Shown: positions 12,106 to 23,973, counted from the first letter of the stretch. The stretch: DNA of 64,000 nt from Actinomycetospora sp. TBRC 11914 (GCF_012933465.1 NZ_JABBND010000002.1:372001-436000); one strand, 5' to 3'. Notes: generated by a model not told the origin, from the sequence alone. A program made the numbers and translations.

Positions 12106-12417
12106 GTGTGTGCGTGGCGCGCGGGTCCCCCGGGGACCGTGCTCCCGCGGCGGCGGAGTGTGTGCGCGCTGCGTCGGTGTGCTGGAGGGCTTGCTCGTCG
12201 CCTGGCCGAGTGTGTGCGTGGCGCGCGGGTCCCCTGGGGGCGGTGCGCGGCCGGCGGCGGAGTGTGTGCGCGGCGCGTCGGTGTGCTGGAGGGCTTGCTC
12301 GGCGGCCGGCCCGGTGTGTGCGTGGCGCGCTGGTCTCCTGGGGGCGGTGCCCGGCCGGCGGCGGAGTGTGTGCGCGCCGCGTCGGTGCGCCCGGGACCGA
12401 GCCCGACGAGTGACGGG
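12106..12417. repeat. 104-bp tandem repeat, three copies
   Basis: The word GTGTGTGCGTGGCGCGC starts at 12106, 12210 and 12314, an exact 104-base period. Shared internal words are GGCGGCGGAGTGTGTGCGCG and CGTCGGTGTGCTGGAGGGCT; the third copy decays after its GTCGGTG. The unit is G+C-rich with alternating GT/GC tracts on the plus strand and differs from the 158-bp unit upstream. It sits directly before the MarR-like regulator gene. No coding potential or known element was recognised. Confidence 0.9.
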
Positions 12418-12482
12418 TGCGTTCCACGGACCCCGTCCACGCGGAAATCCCCGAACCGCGCACGACGACCCTTGTCGATCTC

Positions 12483-12498
12483 TACCGTCGCGGGTGTG
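12483..12498 (+). promoter_or_regulatory. candidate -10 element for a leaderless MarR-like mRNA
   Basis: TACCGT at 12483-12488 fits the actinobacterial -10 pattern TANNNT and stands seven bases before the GTG at 12496. No Shine-Dalgarno-like sequence precedes that GTG. Together these suggest transcription starting at the start codon. No clear -35 was seen, so this remains a weak prediction. Confidence 0.35.
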
Positions 12499-13041
12499 GG
12501 AGAGGTCGACGCGGAGCGGCAGGCCGCGAAGGACCGCGCGGAGAACGCGGAGTTCGCGACCGCCGTGGTGGACCGGCTGCTGGGGCTGGTCGGGGAGTTC
12601 CTGCGGGCGGATGCGGCGGAGCTCGGGCTGGACCCCTCGATGCTCGCGGTCCTGGACGTCCTCGGGATCGTCTCGCCGGTGTCGGTCGCGACGCTGGCGG
12701 GCCGGTGTTCCCTGAGCCACGCGGCGACGGCGCGGGCGGTGGCGCGGCTCGTCGAGCAGGGGTACGCCGAGCGGGTCACCGACGAGGGCGACGGACGCAG
12801 CACCTGGTGGGTCGGGCGCACCGCCCGGGGCGACGAGACCCTCAGGTCCGGCCGGGCGCGGCTGCGCAGTGATCTCGAGTACCTGGCGGCACAGCTCCCG
12901 TCCGCCGACCGGCTCGCGGTCCTGCACGCCCTGCCGCTGATCGAGGCCGTGCTGGTCCGGCACACACACCGTCGGCAGGAGTCGCGGTGGCGCGAGACGC
13001 AGTACCGGCGATGGCAGGAGCGCCGGCGCGAGCGGGCGTGA
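12496..13041 (+). CDS. MarR-like winged-helix transcriptional regulator
   Basis: A 181-residue DNA-binding protein. Residues about 50-110 form a winged helix: MLAVLDVLGIVSPVSVATLA, the recognition helix in SLSHAATARAVARLVEQG, and the wing RVTDEGDGRSTWWVG. The flanking helices (VVDRLLGLVGEFLRADAAEL and the Arg-rich C-terminus) fit MarR-type dimerisation. GTG 12496 is the last in-frame start before the domain; upstream sequence in this frame is the 104-bp repeat array. Ligand and targets are unknown. The C-terminal RRQESRWRETQYRRWQERRR is unusually basic. Confidence 0.75.
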   Translation: MGEVDAERQAAKDRAENAEFATAVVDRLLGLVGEFLRADAAELGLDPSMLAVLDVLGIVSPVSVATLAGRCSLSHAATARAVARLVEQGYAERVTDEGDGRSTWWVGRTARGDETLRSGRARLRSDLEYLAAQLPSADRLAVLHALPLIEAVLVRHTHRRQESRWRETQYRRWQERRRERA

Positions 13042-13052
13042 GATGTCGAGCC

Positions 13053-13149
13053 GACACGCCGTGATGCAAGTGTTTCCGCACGAGACACGCCGAACGACAC
13101 GCCGATACCACTCGCATGGGTGCACGCCGACACGCTGAGCGGACACGCC
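13053..13149 (+). repeat. cluster of five GACACGCC words upstream of uvrC
   Basis: GACACGCC occurs at 13053, 13084, 13096 and 13142, with GACACGCT at 13129. The spacings are 31, 12, 33 and 13 bases, so the last four copies form two similar pairs. All lie in the 124-base gap between the MarR-like gene and uvrC. They could be a multi-site operator, possibly for the MarR-like protein next door; that is inference. Words this GC-rich can also recur by chance. Confidence 0.45.
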
Positions 13150-13155
13150 TACGCT
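13127..13155 (+). promoter_or_regulatory. candidate uvrC promoter
   Basis: CCGACA at 13127-13132 and TACGCT at 13150-13155 are separated by 17 bases and resemble a sigma-70-type -35/-10 pair of actinobacteria. The uvrC ATG is at 13166 with no Shine-Dalgarno sequence before it, so the message would have only a very short leader. No LexA box (GAAC-N4-GTTC) was found here. Confidence 0.4.
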
Positions 13156-13165
13156 GGGCCTCGCC

Positions 13166-15199
13166 ATGGCCGATCCGAGTACCTACCGCCCCGCCCCGGG
13201 AACCATCCCGGAGGCGCCTGGTGTCTACCGGTTCTCCGACGCGGACGGCCGCGTGATCTACGTCGGCAAGGCCAAGAACCTCCGCTCGCGCCTGAACTCC
13301 TACTTCGCCGACCTCGCCGGGCTCCACCCGCGGACGCGGCGCATGGTGACGAGTGCGTCGGCGGTGCAGTGGACGGTCGTCGGCACCGAGGTCGAGGCCC
13401 TCCAGCTCGAGTACAACTGGATCAAGGAGTACGACCCGCGGTTCAACGTCCGCTACCGCGACGACAAGACCTACCCGGTGCTCGCGGTGACCCTCAACGA
13501 GGAGTACCCGCAGCTCAAGGTCTACCGCGGCCCGCGTCGCAAGGGGGTCCGGTACTTCGGCCCCTACGCCCACGCCTGGGCGATCCGCGAGACGCTGAAG
13601 CTGCTCACCCGGGTGTTCCCGGCCCGCGTGTGCTCGCCCGGCGTGTTCAAGCGGCACGGGCAGATCGGCCGGCCGTGCATGTTCGGCTACATCGGCAAGT
13701 GCGCCGCACCGTGCGTCGGCCGGGTGTCCGCCGAGGAGCACCGCGCGATCGTCAACGACTTCTGCGACTTCCTCGCCGGCCACACCGACCAGCTCATCGA
13801 CCGCATCGAGAAAGAGATGCAGGCCGCATCGGCCGACATGGACTTCGAGCGGGCGGCGCGGCTGCGGGACGACGCCGGGGCGCTCAAGCGGGTCGTCGAG
13901 AAGCAGGCGGTGGTGCTCGGCGACGGGACCGACGCCGACGTCGTCGCCTTCGCGCTCGACCCGCTCGAGGCCGCCGTCCAGGTCTTCCACGTGCGCGGCG
14001 GCCGCGTGCGCGGGCAGCGCGGCTGGGTGGTCGAGCGGGGCGAGGAGGACGACCTCCAGGTCCTCGTGGGGCAGTTCCTCTCGCAGTTCTACGGCGAGCA
14101 GGCGGCCCTGGCGGGCTCGGCCGACGACGCGGTGCAGCCGGTGCCCCGCGAGGTGCTGGTCCCCGCACTGCCCGAGGACCACGCGGCGCTGACGCAGTGG
14201 CTGTCCGGGCTGCGGGGGAGCCGGGTCAGCGTCCGGGTCGCACAGCGCGGCGACAAGCGCACCCTCGCCGAGACCGTCGAGCGCAACGCCAAGGAGGCGC
14301 TCACCCAGCACAAGCTCAAGCGCGCCGGGGACCTCACCGCCCGCAGCGCCGCCCTCGAGGAGATCCAGGAGTACCTGGAGCTGGACTCGGCGCCGCTGCG
14401 CATCGAGTGCACCGACGTCAGCCACGTCCAGGGCTCCGACGTCGTCGCGAGCCTCGTGGTGTTCGAGGACGGCCTGCCGAAGAAGTCGGACTACCGGCGG
14501 TTCGCGATCCGCGGCGGGGCCGAGGGCGGCGACGTCGCGGCGATCGCGGAGGTCGTCCGCCGACGGTTCGCGCGCTACCTGCGGGAGACCGCGGAGGAGG
14601 ACGCGCACGACCCGACCGAGACGTCCTGCGCGGGGGAGACGGCCGATGGCTCGCCGGCCTCGGGCGAGCTCGACCCGGCGCAGATCGACGGCCCGCTCCC
14701 GGGCATCGACCCGACGACCGGGCGCCCCCGCAAGTTCGCGTACGCGCCGAACCTCCTCGTCGTCGACGGCGGGGCGCCGCAGGTCGCGGCGGCGCAGGAG
14801 GTGCTGTCGGAGCTCGGGATCACCGACGTCGCGGTGTGCGGTCTCGCGAAGCGGCTCGAGGAGGTGTGGCTGCCCGGGGAGGAGGCCCCCGCGATCCTGC
14901 CGCGCACCTCGGAGGCGCTCTACCTGCTGCAGCGCGTGCGCGACGAGGCCCACCGCTTCGCGATCACCTACCACCGCCAGAAGCGGTCGACGCGGATGAC
15001 GGCGTCCGCGCTCGACGGCGTCCCCGGGCTCGGCGAGACCCGGCGCACGGCGCTGCTCAAGCACTTCGGGTCGGTGAAGAAGCTGCGGGCGGCGTCGGTC
15101 GAACAGATCACCGAGGTGCCGGGCGTCGGCCGGCGCACCGCCGAAGCGGTGCTCGCGGCGCTGGGCGAGGAGACGACGAGCCAGGGAGAGGCATCGTGA
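13166..15199 (+). CDS. uvrC: UvrABC excinuclease subunit C
   Basis: Makes the two incisions flanking a lesion in nucleotide excision repair, with UvrA and UvrB. The 677-residue product is full length. The GIY-YIG nuclease domain opens the protein ([20 protein letters not shown] at about 19-38). A cysteine-rich region follows ([24 protein letters not shown]), then the UVR motif ([16 protein letters not shown]), the RNase H-like nuclease domain ([34 protein letters not shown]) and C-terminal helix-hairpin-helix repeats ([34 protein letters not shown]). ATG 13166 starts directly at the family N-terminus. It heads the uvrC-rapZ-yvcK-whiA cluster, conserved in actinobacteria. Confidence 0.97.
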   Translation: MADPSTYRPAPGTIPEAPGVYRFSDADGRVIYVGKAKNLRSRLNSYFADLAGLHPRTRRMVTSASAVQWTVVGTEVEALQLEYNWIKEYDPRFNVRYRDDKTYPVLAVTLNEEYPQLKVYRGPRRKGVRYFGPYAHAWAIRETLKLLTRVFPARVCSPGVFKRHGQIGRPCMFGYIGKCAAPCVGRVSAEEHRAIVNDFCDFLAGHTDQLIDRIEKEMQAASADMDFERAARLRDDAGALKRVVEKQAVVLGDGTDADVVAFALDPLEAAVQVFHVRGGRVRGQRGWVVERGEEDDLQVLVGQFLSQFYGEQAALAGSADDAVQPVPREVLVPALPEDHAALTQWLSGLRGSRVSVRVAQRGDKRTLAETVERNAKEALTQHKLKRAGDLTARSAALEEIQEYLELDSAPLRIECTDVSHVQGSDVVASLVVFEDGLPKKSDYRRFAIRGGAEGGDVAAIAEVVRRRFARYLRETAEEDAHDPTETSCAGETADGSPASGELDPAQIDGPLPGIDPTTGRPRKFAYAPNLLVVDGGAPQVAAAQEVLSELGITDVAVCGLAKRLEEVWLPGEEAPAILPRTSEALYLLQRVRDEAHRFAITYHRQKRSTRMTASALDGVPGLGETRRTALLKHFGSVKKLRAASVEQITEVPGVGRRTAEAVLAALGEETTSQGEAS

Positions 15200-15224
15200 G
15201 CGCTGCGAGGCGGGGGGCCCGCGG

Positions 15225-16124
15225 ATGAGCGCACCCGACGAGACCGAGGGGCCGGAGGGGGGCGTCGAGGTCGCGATCGTCACCGGCGTGTCCGGGGCGG
15301 GTCGCAGCACCGCGGCGAAGGTGCTCGAGGACCTCGGCTGGTTCGTCGTGGACAACCTGCCCCCGGAACTGCTGGAGACCGTCGTCGACCTCGGTGCCCG
15401 TTCGAAGGGGCAGGTGACCCGGATCGCGGTCGTCATGGACGTCCGCAGCCGGGCCTTCACCGCCGACCTGGGCGCCGCGCTCAAGGAGCTCGACACCCGG
15501 GGCGCCCGCCCGCGGGTGGTCTTCCTCGACGCCGACGACGCCGTGCTCATCCGCCGCTTCGAGTCCAACCGCCGCTCGCACCCGCTGCAGGGCGACGGCC
15601 GGCTCGTCGACGGCATCGACGCCGAGCGGGAGCTGCTGGCCCCGCTGCGCGACCTCGCCGACCTCGTCGTCGACACCTCGAACCGCTCGGTGCACGAGCT
15701 GCGCAAGGCCGTCGAGGAGGCGTTCCACGAGAGCGCCGCCGCGGTCGGCTCCACGGTCACGGTGCTCTCGTTCGGGTACAAGCACGGGCTGCCCGCCGAC
15801 GCCGACCTCGTCGTCGACGTGCGCTTCCTGCCCAACCCGCACTGGATCCCCGAGCTGCGCGAGCACGACGGGCGCGAGGCCGTCGTCAGCGACTACGTGC
15901 TCTCCCAGGAGGGCGCCGAGGAGTTCCTGGAGGCCTACCTCGCCCTGCTGCGCCTGGTCGGGGTCGGGTACCGCCGCGAGGGCAAGCGCTACCTCACCGT
16001 CGCCGTCGGCTGCACCGGCGGCAAGCACCGCAGCGTCGCGATCGCCGAGGAGCTGGCGCGGCGGATGGCCGGCGAGGACGGGGTGCGGGTGACGGTGTCG
16101 CACCGGGACGTGGGGCGCGAGTGA
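15225..16124 (+). CDS. rapZ: RapZ/YvcJ-family nucleotide-binding protein
   Basis: A 299-residue P-loop protein of the RapZ family; E. coli RapZ is an RNase adapter that controls glucosamine-6-phosphate synthase via small RNAs, and the actinobacterial role is less clear. The P-loop reads GVSGAGRST, with arginine where GKS/T is usual; actinobacterial members share this, so it is not a defect. Other marks are VVDNLPPELLE, FESNRRSHPL, SFGYKHGLPADADLV, VRFLPNPHW and GCTGGKHRSVAIAEELA. ATG 15225 is 25 bases after the uvrC stop. The stop overlaps the yvcK start in GTGA. Confidence 0.93.
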   Translation: MSAPDETEGPEGGVEVAIVTGVSGAGRSTAAKVLEDLGWFVVDNLPPELLETVVDLGARSKGQVTRIAVVMDVRSRAFTADLGAALKELDTRGARPRVVFLDADDAVLIRRFESNRRSHPLQGDGRLVDGIDAERELLAPLRDLADLVVDTSNRSVHELRKAVEEAFHESAAAVGSTVTVLSFGYKHGLPADADLVVDVRFLPNPHWIPELREHDGREAVVSDYVLSQEGAEEFLEAYLALLRLVGVGYRREGKRYLTVAVGCTGGKHRSVAIAEELARRMAGEDGVRVTVSHRDVGRE

Positions 16125-17413
16125 CGGGGGGAGACGAAGCGGAGCGGAGCTCGGCCGGTCGAAGGGGAGACGAAGCGGAGCGGAGCTCGACCGGTCGACG
16201 GGGAGACGAAGCGGAGCGGAGCTCGACCCGTCGGCCGTCGAACGGGGCCAACGGCTCCGCCGTCCCGGAGGACCCCGGCTCGCCGTTCCGGGCGACCGCG
16301 CTCGGCGGCGGCCACGGCCTGCACGCCACCCTGCGGGCCCTGCGCCGGCTCACCGACGACGTCACCGCCGTGGTGACCGTCGGCGACGACGGCGGGTCGT
16401 CCGGCCGGATCCGCCGCGAGCTGGACATCCTGCCGCTCGGGGACCTGCGGATGGCGCTGGATGCCCTCGCCGAGCGCGAGCACCCGGGCCCGACCGACCC
16501 GTCGAGGTGGCGGAAGGCCTTCGAGCACCGCTTCGGCGGCACCGGGGCGCTCGCGGGGCACGCCGTCGGCAACCTCGTGCTGGCCGGCCTGCTCGACGTC
16601 CTCGGCGACCCGGTCGCCGCCCTCGACGAGGCCTGCCGGCTGCTGGGGCTACGGGGACGGGTGCTGCCGATGAGCCCGGTGCCGGTCGACATCGAGGCCG
16701 ACGTCACCGGGCTGGGCATCTCGGCGAGCGCGGGCGGGAGCGGCGGCGACGCCGACGGCGACGTCGCGCACCGGATCCGCGGCCAGGTGGCCGTCGCGAC
16801 GACGCCGGGGCGGGTGCGGCAGGTGCGCCTCGTCCCGCGCCGGCCGAAGGCGTGCCCCGAGGCCGTGGCGGCGATCCGCACGGCCGACGTCGTCACCCTG
16901 GGGCCCGGCTCGTGGTTCACCAGCGTGATGCCGCACCTGCTGGTGCCGGAGCTGTTCACGGCGCTGACCGAGACCGAGGCGCGCCGGGTGCTGGTGCTCA
17001 ACCTCGCGCCGCAGCCCGGCGAGACGGCGGGCTTCTCGCCCGAGCAGCACCTCGACGCGCTGGCCGAGCACGCGCCGCGGCTGCGCCTGGACCTCGTGGT
17101 CGCCGACCCGGAGGCCACCCCCGAGCCGGACCGCCTGCGCCGCGGCGCCGAGGCGTTCGGCGCCGAGATCTTGTTCACCGCCGTCGGCGAGCCCGGCGGC
17201 GCCCCGCGCCACGACCCCGTGGCCCTGGCCGGGGCACTGCGCGAGGCGGCGGGCAGTGCCGCCTCGCGTGACCGCGTTCCACCGGACGAGTGGGACGCGC
17301 GTGTCGACGAGTGGGGGAGCGGCGCCCGGCGCCGCTTCGGGGCCGGAGACGTGTTCTTCACCCCGACCGGCGACGCGCGACGCTACGAGGAGGAGGATCT
17401 CCGGTGGCCATGA
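16121..17413 (+). CDS. yvcK: YvcK/CofD-like UDP-GlcNAc-binding protein with an in-frame repeat insertion
   Basis: A 430-residue member of the YvcK family, which binds UDP-N-acetylglucosamine and links carbon metabolism to cell-wall synthesis. The core starts with [19 protein letters not shown] at about residue 58 and continues with [30 protein letters not shown] and [16 protein letters not shown]. The first ~50 residues are unusual: three near-identical 12-residue units ([12 protein letters not shown]) encoded by a 36-bp tandem repeat. GTG 16121 overlaps the rapZ stop; no other start is available between it and the repeat. The stop lies inside the whiA start region. The N-terminal insertion is probably dispensable (inference). 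Confidence 0.92.
   Translation: MTGGDEAERSSAGRRGDEAERSSTGRRGDEAERSSTRRPSNGANGSAVPEDPGSPFRATALGGGHGLHATLRALRRLTDDVTAVVTVGDDGGSSGRIRRELDILPLGDLRMALDALAEREHPGPTDPSRWRKAFEHRFGGTGALAGHAVGNLVLAGLLDVLGDPVAALDEACRLLGLRGRVLPMSPVPVDIEADVTGLGISASAGGSGGDADGDVAHRIRGQVAVATTPGRVRQVRLVPRRPKACPEAVAAIRTADVVTLGPGSWFTSVMPHLLVPELFTALTETEARRVLVLNLAPQPGETAGFSPEQHLDALAEHAPRLRLDLVVADPEATPEPDRLRRGAEAFGAEILFTAVGEPGGAPRHDPVALAGALREAAGSAASRDRVPPDEWDARVDEWGSGARRRFGAGDVFFTPTGDARRYEEEDLRWP
16128..16235 (+). repeat. 36-bp tandem repeat x3 inside the 5' end of yvcK
   Basis: GAGACGAAGCGGAGCGGAGC starts at 16131, 16167 and 16203, an exact 36-base period. After it each unit carries TCG(A/G)CC followed by GGTCGA or CGTCGG; unit 2 holds the 12-base palindrome TCGACCGGTCGA. 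The repeats are translated in frame as GDEAERSS plus four variable residues. A diverged copy occurs at 33751-33782 in pgi, so this is a dispersed element, not only a local duplication. Confidence 0.93.
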
Positions 17414-18408
17414 CCGCTGCGGTGAAGGACGAGCTGAGTCGGCTGTCCGTCACCAAGACCTGCTGCCGGCGGGCCGAGGTGTCGGCCCTGCTGCGCTTCG
17501 GGGGTGGGCTGCACATCGTCAACGGGCGGGTCGTCGTCGAGGCGGAGCTCGACACCGGCAACGCGGCCCGGCGGCTCCGTCGGGAGATCCACGAGCTGTA
17601 CGGGCACCAGCCCGAGGTCCACGTGCTCTCCCAGGGCAACCTGCGCAAGGGCACGCGGTACGTCGTGCGGGTGGCCACCGACGGTGACTCGCTGGCCCGC
17701 CAGACGGGCCTCCTCGACCCGCGGGGCCGCCCGGTGCGCGGGCTGCCACCGCAGGTCGTGTCCGGCGGCGTGTGCGACGCCGAGGCGGCGTGGCGCGGCG
17801 CGTTCCTCGCGCACGGCTCGCTGACCGAGCCCGGTCGCTCGTCGGCGCTGGAGATCACCTGCCCGGGCATGGAGGCGGCGATGGCGCTGGTCGGCGCCGC
17901 CCGGCGTCTCGGGGTGGCCGCGAAGGCGCGGGAGGTGCGCGGGGCCGACCGGGTGGTGGTCCGCGACGGCGACGCCATCGGTGCGCTCCTCACCCGCATC
18001 GGCGCCCACTCGTCGGTGCTGCAGTGGGAGGAGCGCCGGATGCGGCGCGAGGTCCGCGCGACCGCGAACCGCCTGGCCAACTTCGACGACGCCAACCTGC
18101 GCCGGTCGGTGAAGGCCGCCGTGACCGCGTCCGCCCGGGTCAACCGGGCCCTGGAGCTGCTCGGCGACGAGGTGCCCGACCACCTCATCACCGCCGGCCG
18201 GCTGCGGGTGCAGCACGAGCAGGCGTCCCTCGAGGAGCTCGGCCAGCTCGCCGACCCGCCGATGACGAAGGACGCGGTCGCCGGGCGGATCCGCCGCCTG
18301 CTCGCGATGGCCGACAAGAAGGCCAAGGACATGCGCGTCCCCGACACCTCCAGCGCCGTGACCGCGGAGATGGAGGAGATGGTCGAGGTCCCGGCCGGAC
18401 GGGAGTAA
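17404..18408 (+). CDS. whiA: DNA-binding regulator WhiA
   Basis: WhiA controls sporulation-linked division in Streptomyces with WhiB and is conserved across Gram-positives. The 334-residue product has the LAGLIDADG-derived N-terminal domain ([50 protein letters not shown]) and a C-terminal helix-turn-helix ([28 protein letters not shown]). The homing-endonuclease acidic residues are not kept, as in all WhiA. GTG 17404 is chosen because AGGAGG at 17391-17396 is seven bases upstream; ATG 17410, which overlaps the yvcK stop, is the alternative. It ends the rapZ-yvcK-whiA unit. Confidence 0.95.
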   Translation: MAMTAAVKDELSRLSVTKTCCRRAEVSALLRFGGGLHIVNGRVVVEAELDTGNAARRLRREIHELYGHQPEVHVLSQGNLRKGTRYVVRVATDGDSLARQTGLLDPRGRPVRGLPPQVVSGGVCDAEAAWRGAFLAHGSLTEPGRSSALEITCPGMEAAMALVGAARRLGVAAKAREVRGADRVVVRDGDAIGALLTRIGAHSSVLQWEERRMRREVRATANRLANFDDANLRRSVKAAVTASARVNRALELLGDEVPDHLITAGRLRVQHEQASLEELGQLADPPMTKDAVAGRIRRLLAMADKKAKDMRVPDTSSAVTAEMEEMVEVPAGRE

Positions 18409-21601
<3,193 letters not shown>

Positions 21602-21621
21602 GGCCCTGCTCGTGTGCTGAC

Positions 21622-21666
21622 CGAGGGGCCCCTTCGCGCGACTAGATCGAGCGAGGGGGCCCTTCG
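21622..21666 (+). terminator. hairpin terminator candidate after tpiA
   Basis: The arm CGAGGGGCCCCTTCGCGCG (21622-21640) faces CGAGCGAGGGGGCCCTTCG (21648-21666) across a 7-base loop, pairing in about 16 of 19 positions. There is no U-run, as is common for actinobacterial terminators. Its place 21 bases after the tpiA stop fits the end of the gap-pgk-tpiA operon. Confidence 0.55.
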
Positions 21667-21711
21667 CTCGTTCCAGGTCCCGGCCGGCTGGCAGCCGACA
21701 ATGGGGCTTTT

Positions 21712-21766
21712 CTGCCACTGGATCTGCACGCGATCAAGACGAGCACGCCGATAGGGACGCTTCGCT
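21712..21766. repeat. dispersed element, longer copy (secG upstream)
   Basis: CTGCCACTGGAT (21712-21723) and GACGCTTCGCT (21756-21766) bracket 32 bases here. The same two words, 9 bases apart, occur in the helicase gene at 6513-6544, where they encode part of a low-complexity linker. The shorter copy looks like a deletion form of the same element. Two shared 11-12-base words in the same order are unlikely by chance, but the sample is small. Confidence 0.45.
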
Positions 21767-21963
21767 TCCACCGAGCCGGAGATCCGTCGTCACCCGGGAG
21801 TGACCTGCGGCGCGGGTGATCGTTGAGTCCGACGAGGCCCGCGCCCGCCAGGGTGTGACCCGGGGCCCTCCCGCCGGGAGCGCCGGGTAGTGTGACGCAT
21901 GGACGCCCGCCCCGCAGGCCGGAGAGCCGCGGGGCACGGAATACGGAGGTCACGGAGCCCGAG

Positions 21964-22200
21964 ATGCGACTGTTCCTCGACATCCTGCTCATCGTCTCCA
22001 GCGTGCTGCTGGTGCTGCTGGTGCTGTTGCACCGCGGACGGGGCGGTGGTCTCTCGTCGCTGTTCGGCGGCGGGGTGCAGTCGAGCCTCGCGGGCTCCAG
22101 CGTGGTCGAGAAGAACCTCGACCGCCTCACCCTGTTCGTCGGCGCGATCTGGCTGATCGCGATCGTCGGGACGGGCCTGCTCATCAAGATCGAGGGTTGA
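21964..22200 (+). CDS. secG: preprotein translocase subunit SecG
   Basis: A 78-residue membrane protein, the small subunit of the SecYEG channel. Two hydrophobic segments are visible: ILLIVSSVLLVLLVLLH at the N-terminus and FVGAIWLIAIVGTGLLI at the C-terminus, with the conserved glycine-rich cytoplasmic loop RGRGGGLSSLFGGGVQSS between. ATG 21964 is preferred; an upstream in-frame start at 21892 would add an Arg/Pro-rich tail without family support. secG after tpiA is the usual actinobacterial position. Confidence 0.93.
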   Translation: MRLFLDILLIVSSVLLVLLVLLHRGRGGGLSSLFGGGVQSSLAGSSVVEKNLDRLTLFVGAIWLIAIVGTGLLIKIEG

Positions 22201-22252
22201 CGGCCGGCCCGGACCGCCGCGCCGGGCCTGACGATGCGGAGGTAGCACCGAC

Positions 22253-22597
22253 ATGGCCACTGGCAACGCGATCCGGGGAACCCGAGTCGGATCAGGCCCG
22301 ATGGGCGAGTCCGAGCGCGGGGAGAGCGCGGCCCGCATCGTGGTCTCGTTCTGGTGCTCGAACGGCCACGAGACCACTCCGTCGTTCGCCCACGACGCCG
22401 AGCTCCCCACCACCTGGGACTGCCCGCGCTGCGGCCTGCCCGCGAACACCGACATGAAGAACCCGCCGCCGGCGCGGCGCACCGAGCCGTACAAGACGCA
22501 CCTGGCCTACGTGAAGGAGCGCCGCTCGGACGCCGACGGCGAGGCGCTCCTCGAGGAGGCCCTCGCCAAGCTCCGGGCCCGCCGCGGCGAGAACTGA
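22253..22597 (+). CDS. rbpA: RNA polymerase-binding protein RbpA
   Basis: An actinobacteria-specific essential transcription factor that binds group 1 and some group 2 sigma factors and stabilises the open complex. The 114-residue product is full length. It shows the N-terminal basic tail (GNAIRGTRVGSGPMG), the core domain with WCSNGHETTPSFA and WDCPRCGLPA, the basic linker (KNPPPARRTEPYKTHL) and the sigma-interacting C-terminal helix (ERRSDADGEALLEEALAKL). ATG 22253 has GGAGG about ten bases upstream. It probably follows secG on one transcript. Confidence 0.97.
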   Translation: MATGNAIRGTRVGSGPMGESERGESAARIVVSFWCSNGHETTPSFAHDAELPTTWDCPRCGLPANTDMKNPPPARRTEPYKTHLAYVKERRSDADGEALLEEALAKLRARRGEN

Positions 22598-22635
22598 GCG
22601 TTCCCACGCGGCCGCCCGGGTGACAAGGTGTCGCC

Positions 22636-23925
22636 GTGGCCGCACCGACCGATCCGCGGGGAACCGCCGACACCCGCTTCTCCCTGAGCCAGGCCGACAT
22701 CCCGACCGCCTGGTTCAACGTCGCTCCGCACCTCGCGAGCCCGCTCGACCCGCCGTTGCACCCGGCGACGCGCGAGCCCGTGGGCCCCGACGACCTCGCC
22801 CCGCTCTTCGCGGCCGAGCTCATCGGCCAGGAGATGTCGGCGGACCCGTGGATCGACATCCCGGGCGAGGTCCTCGACGTGCTGCGCCTGTGGCGCCCCA
22901 CGCCGCTGATCCGCGCCCGTCGCCTGGAGCAGGCGCTGGGCACGACGGCGAGGATCTACTTCAAGGACGAGTCCGTCTCGCCCGCCGGGTCCCACAAGCC
23001 GAACTCCGCGGTCCCGCAGGCGTTCTACAACGCCCGCGAGGGGATCACCCGCCTCGCCACGGAGACCGGCGCCGGCCAGTGGGGGACCGCGCTGGCGTTC
23101 GCGTGCGCGCAGTACGACCTCGAGTGCGCGGTCTACATGGTCCGCAAGAGCTTCGAGCAGAAGCCCTACCGCAAGGTGATCATGGAGACGTGGGGCGGCA
23201 GCGTCGTCGCGTCCCCCATCGACGACCCGGACAACGCCGGCTCCCTCGGCGCCGCGATCTCCGACGCGGTGCGTGACGCCGTCGGGCGGGAGGACACCCA
23301 CTACGCCCTCGGCTCGGTGCTCAACCACGTGCTGCTGCACCAGACCGTCATCGGGCTCGAGGCCCAGCAGCAGCTCGCGCTCGCCGGCGAGACCCGGCCC
23401 GACGTCGTCATCGCGCCGTGCGGCGGCGGCTCGAACCTCGGCGGGGTGGCCCTGCCGTTCCTGCCCGACCCGACGGTGCGCCTGCTCGCGGCCGAGCCCG
23501 CCTCGTGCCCGACGCTGACCCAGGGCACCTACGAGTACGACTTCGGCGACACCGCCGGTCTCACGCCGCTGATGAACATGTACACGCTGGGCCACGACTT
23601 CATGCCGCCCGGCATCCACGCCGGCGGGCTGCGCTACCACGGCGACTCGCCGATCATCTCCAAGCTGGTCCACGAGGGCCGCATGGAGGCGGTCGCGCAC
23701 CGCCAGCGCACGGTCTTCGAGGCCAACGTGCTGTTCGCCCGCGTCGAGGGGAAGCTTCCCGCGCCGGAGGCGGGCCACGGGATCGCGTCGGTCATCGCCG
23801 AGGCGAACGACGCGACCGCCAAGGGCGAGGACCGGGTCATCCTCTTCAACTACTGCGGCCACGGCCTGCTCGACCTCTCGGCCTACTCCGACCACCTGGC
23901 CGGGACCTTGCCCGACGAGCCCTAG
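22636..23925 (+). CDS. TrpB2-type tryptophan synthase beta-like PLP enzyme
   Basis: A 429-residue PLP enzyme of the TrpB2 class, which condenses indole (or another nucleophile) with serine without needing a standard TrpA partner. The PLP lysine is K121 in [15 protein letters not shown], the phosphate-binding loop is [10 protein letters not shown], and the long N-terminal region ([22 protein letters not shown]) is diagnostic of TrpB2 against TrpB1. No trpA, trpC or regulator lies nearby, so a role outside canonical tryptophan synthesis, or indole salvage, is possible. GTG 22636 is the first sensible start. A 15-bp repeat begins just before the stop. Confidence 0.9.
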   Translation: MAAPTDPRGTADTRFSLSQADIPTAWFNVAPHLASPLDPPLHPATREPVGPDDLAPLFAAELIGQEMSADPWIDIPGEVLDVLRLWRPTPLIRARRLEQALGTTARIYFKDESVSPAGSHKPNSAVPQAFYNAREGITRLATETGAGQWGTALAFACAQYDLECAVYMVRKSFEQKPYRKVIMETWGGSVVASPIDDPDNAGSLGAAISDAVRDAVGREDTHYALGSVLNHVLLHQTVIGLEAQQQLALAGETRPDVVIAPCGGGSNLGGVALPFLPDPTVRLLAAEPASCPTLTQGTYEYDFGDTAGLTPLMNMYTLGHDFMPPGIHAGGLRYHGDSPIISKLVHEGRMEAVAHRQRTVFEANVLFARVEGKLPAPEAGHGIASVIAEANDATAKGEDRVILFNYCGHGLLDLSAYSDHLAGTLPDEP

Positions 23926-23973
23926 CCCGAGGAGCCCTGGCCCGGGGAGCCCTGGCCCGAGGAGCCCTGGATC
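23914..23973 (+). repeat. 15-bp tandem repeat spanning the TrpB2 stop codon
   Basis: Four units of GAGGAGCCCTGGCCC-type sequence start at 23914, 23929, 23944 and 23959. The stop TAG (23923-23925) lies in the first unit, where the other units read TGG. In the gene's frame the units would encode a repeating E-P-W-P-(E/G), so a single base decides whether the protein ends here or runs on. Confidence 0.85.

Larger units (their letters stand above)
11030..12495. other. 1.47-kb gene-free gap holding two tandem-repeat arrays
   Basis: No credible gene lies here. Several long open frames exist on both strands, but none has a recognisable domain, and they run through the repeats in every frame, as expected at this GC content. 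Bases 11030-11346 are unique GC-rich sequence with scattered GCGCGCAC words, including ACCTGCGCGCGGCG near 11112 and again near 11327. Then come the 158-bp array (11347-11980), about 120 bases of unique sequence, and the 104-bp array (12106-12417). The end, 12418-12495, holds the probable promoter of the MarR-like gene. Confidence 0.85.
21602..21963. other. tpiA-secG intergenic region
   Basis: This 362-base gap holds the post-tpiA hairpin (21622-21666), the CTGCCACTGGAT/GACGCTTCGCT element (21712-21766) that recurs inside the helicase gene, and the presumed secG promoter. TAGTGT at 21888-21893 is a possible -10 but no good -35 was found. GGAG shortly before 21964 is the likely secG ribosome binding site. 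No gene was recognised. Confidence 0.6.

Noticed and set aside
11347..12417. Tandem arrays considered as CRISPR
   Set aside because: The units are 104-158 bp, directly adjacent without unique spacers, and no cas genes are present.
11007..13133. Long minus-strand open frames through the repeat gap
   Set aside because: They run through both tandem arrays and opposite the MarR-like gene, encode low-complexity Arg/Pro/Ala text, and have no domain or ribosome binding site.
13042..13165. LexA/SOS box upstream of uvrC
   Set aside because: No GAAC-N4-GTTC or close variant was found; the recurring GACACGCC words do not fit the LexA pattern.
15225..16124. RapZ P-loop lysine replaced by arginine (GAGRST), considered as a broken active site
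   Set aside because: Actinobacterial RapZ homologues share this variation as far as I recall, so it is a family trait.
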